Positions 63,291 through 64,000 of a stretch of DNA of 64,000 bases are shown piece after piece. Positions within the stretch are counted from its first letter, which is position 1; every line of letters begins with the position of its first letter. The notes under the pieces are model-generated. The model saw only the letters and a list, made by a program, of their open reading frames with translations, ran no database searches and had not been told where the DNA came from. A program made the translations under genes and the position numbers. Source of the DNA: Amycolatopsis sp. WQ 127309 (GTDB lineage Bacteria > Actinomycetota > Actinomycetes > Mycobacteriales > Pseudonocardiaceae); the NCBI RefSeq assembly GCF_023023025.1, contig NZ_CP095481.1, forward strand, positions 8,197,001 to 8,261,000, written 5' to 3'.

Positions 63291-64000
63291 TCAGGCCCGG
63301 CGGTAGACGCTCGCGTCGTCGATGTCGGCGTGGGAGCGGTCCTTCAGCCAGATCACGCACACCACCGAGACGATCGCCGACAGCACGATGTAGCCCGAGA
63401 TCGAGTACGGCGTCCCGGTCTGGTGCAGCAGCCACGTCGCCAGCAGCGGCGCCGGCCCGCCCGCGAACACCGACGCCAGCTGGTAGCCCAGGCCCGCGCC
63501 GCCGTACCGCAGGTGCGTCGGGAAGCTCTCGCCGATGAGCGCGGCCTGCGGCCCGTACTGCAGCGCGTGCGGGATGAACGACACGACGACGATCACGAAC
63601 ACCAGCGCGTGCCCGCCGCTGGTCAGGATCGCGAAGTAGGGGAACGCGATCAGCCCGGTGAGCACCACCCCGGTCAGGTAGACCTTCTTGCGGCCGTACC
63701 GGTCGGACAGCTGCGAGAACAACGGGATCATGAGCAGTTCCAGTGCGGCGCCGACGAGCACCGCGTTGAGCACGAACGTCTTGCTGAAGTCGTGGCGCGC
63801 CACGACGTAGATCAGCACGTAGCTGGTGAACAGGTAGAACGGCATCTGCTCGCTGAAACGCACCCCGGACGAGAGCAGGATCTCGCGCCAGTGCTGGCGG
63901 ATCGCGTCGAGCACCGGGGTCTTCGCGGTCTCGCCCTTCTCGATGAGCTTGGCGAACATCGGCGTCTCGAGGATCTTCAGCCGGATCACCAGGCCGATCG
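63291..64000 (-). CDS. MFS transporter of the metabolite:H+ symporter type, C-terminal part
   Basis: The open end at 64000 means that the N-terminal half lies outside the window. The visible 236 residues begin in the central cytosolic loop and contain the last six membrane helices, with the second MFS signature LSDRYGRKKVYL after helix 8. The FLIPH-like SFIPHALQYGPQAALIGESFPTHLRYGGAGLGYQL segment is typical of the MHS family (proline, shikimate, dicarboxylate symporters). It ends in a short charged tail. The substrate is unknown. Confidence 0.9.
   Translation of the reverse strand, partial: IGLVIRLKILETPMFAKLIEKGETAKTPVLDAIRQHWREILLSSGVRFSEQMPFYLFTSYVLIYVVARHDFSKTFVLNAVLVGAALELLMIPLFSQLSDRYGRKKVYLTGVVLTGLIAFPYFAILTSGGHALVFVIVVVSFIPHALQYGPQAALIGESFPTHLRYGGAGLGYQLASVFAGGPAPLLATWLLHQTGTPYSISGYIVLSAIVSVVCVIWLKDRSHADIDDASVYRRA

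Overview
This window is a 64 kb stretch of a very GC-rich actinobacterial chromosome. The gene content points to the order Pseudonocardiales, most like Amycolatopsis. Many genes start with GTG. There are F420-type oxidoreductases, a polyprenol-phosphomannose mannosyltransferase (MptB type), a mycobacteria-like block (M20 peptidase, lipoprotein, uppP, phosphatase, DUF3090, SCO1664 family), large LuxR (LAL) regulators and the tail of a modular polyketide synthase. No rRNA, tRNA, CRISPR array, transposase or prophage gene was recognised. The genus assignment is inference.

Layout. 1-1.2 kb: the 3' end of a modular PKS gene (KR-ACP-docking domain, no thioesterase), closed by a 50-bp perfect palindrome. 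1.3-7.3 kb: class II aldolase and enolase (divergent), a MerR regulator, an acyl-CoA ligase and a family III CoA-transferase. 7.5-15.9 kb: three consecutive LAL regulators, of which only the first has an intact Walker A lysine. 16-26 kb: a DUF4190/MmpS-like membrane protein, M20 peptidase plus alpha/beta hydrolase, ArsR regulator plus SRPBCC protein, a DUF5703 protein plus beta-propeller lipoprotein, aldo/keto reductase, F420 oxidoreductase, undecaprenyl-diphosphatase and a histidine phosphatase. 26-32.6 kb: M3 peptidase, an orphan ClpP, a streptogramin B lyase homologue, malate dehydrogenase, and a MarR regulator with its divergent target operon.

32.6-43.4 kb is a mannoside region. It has two GH92 alpha-mannosidases, one apparently cytosolic and coupled to an FUSC-type transporter, the other secreted with discoidin and beta-helix modules. 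Between them lie an alpha/beta hydrolase without a nucleophile serine and a truncated YciI gene bracketed by long palindromic repeats. 43.7-58 kb is rich in peptide and cell-wall metabolism: a D-aminopeptidase (M55) and M20 peptidase divergent from a dipeptide ABC transporter, then MptB, a GNAT pseudogene, and an operon of S9 peptidase, LD-carboxypeptidase and PPOX oxidoreductase. 57.6-60.8 kb resumes the mycobacteria-like block (DUF3090, SCO1664 family), followed by a phosphotransferase and a DUF3097 protein. 60.8-63.3 kb is an NfeD/SPFH membrane-scaffold operon with an unusual second, SPFH-only protein. The window ends in an MFS transporter gene.

Most notable are two families of dispersed long palindromes, one showing a compensatory base-pair change; the stepwise loss of the P-loop lysine in tandem LAL regulators; an enolase that reads like a proteobacterial one beside a PKS; the SPFH-only partner; and the splitting of a conserved actinobacterial gene block by about 31 kb of other genes. 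Most intergenic gaps are short; the few longer ones are described as features.
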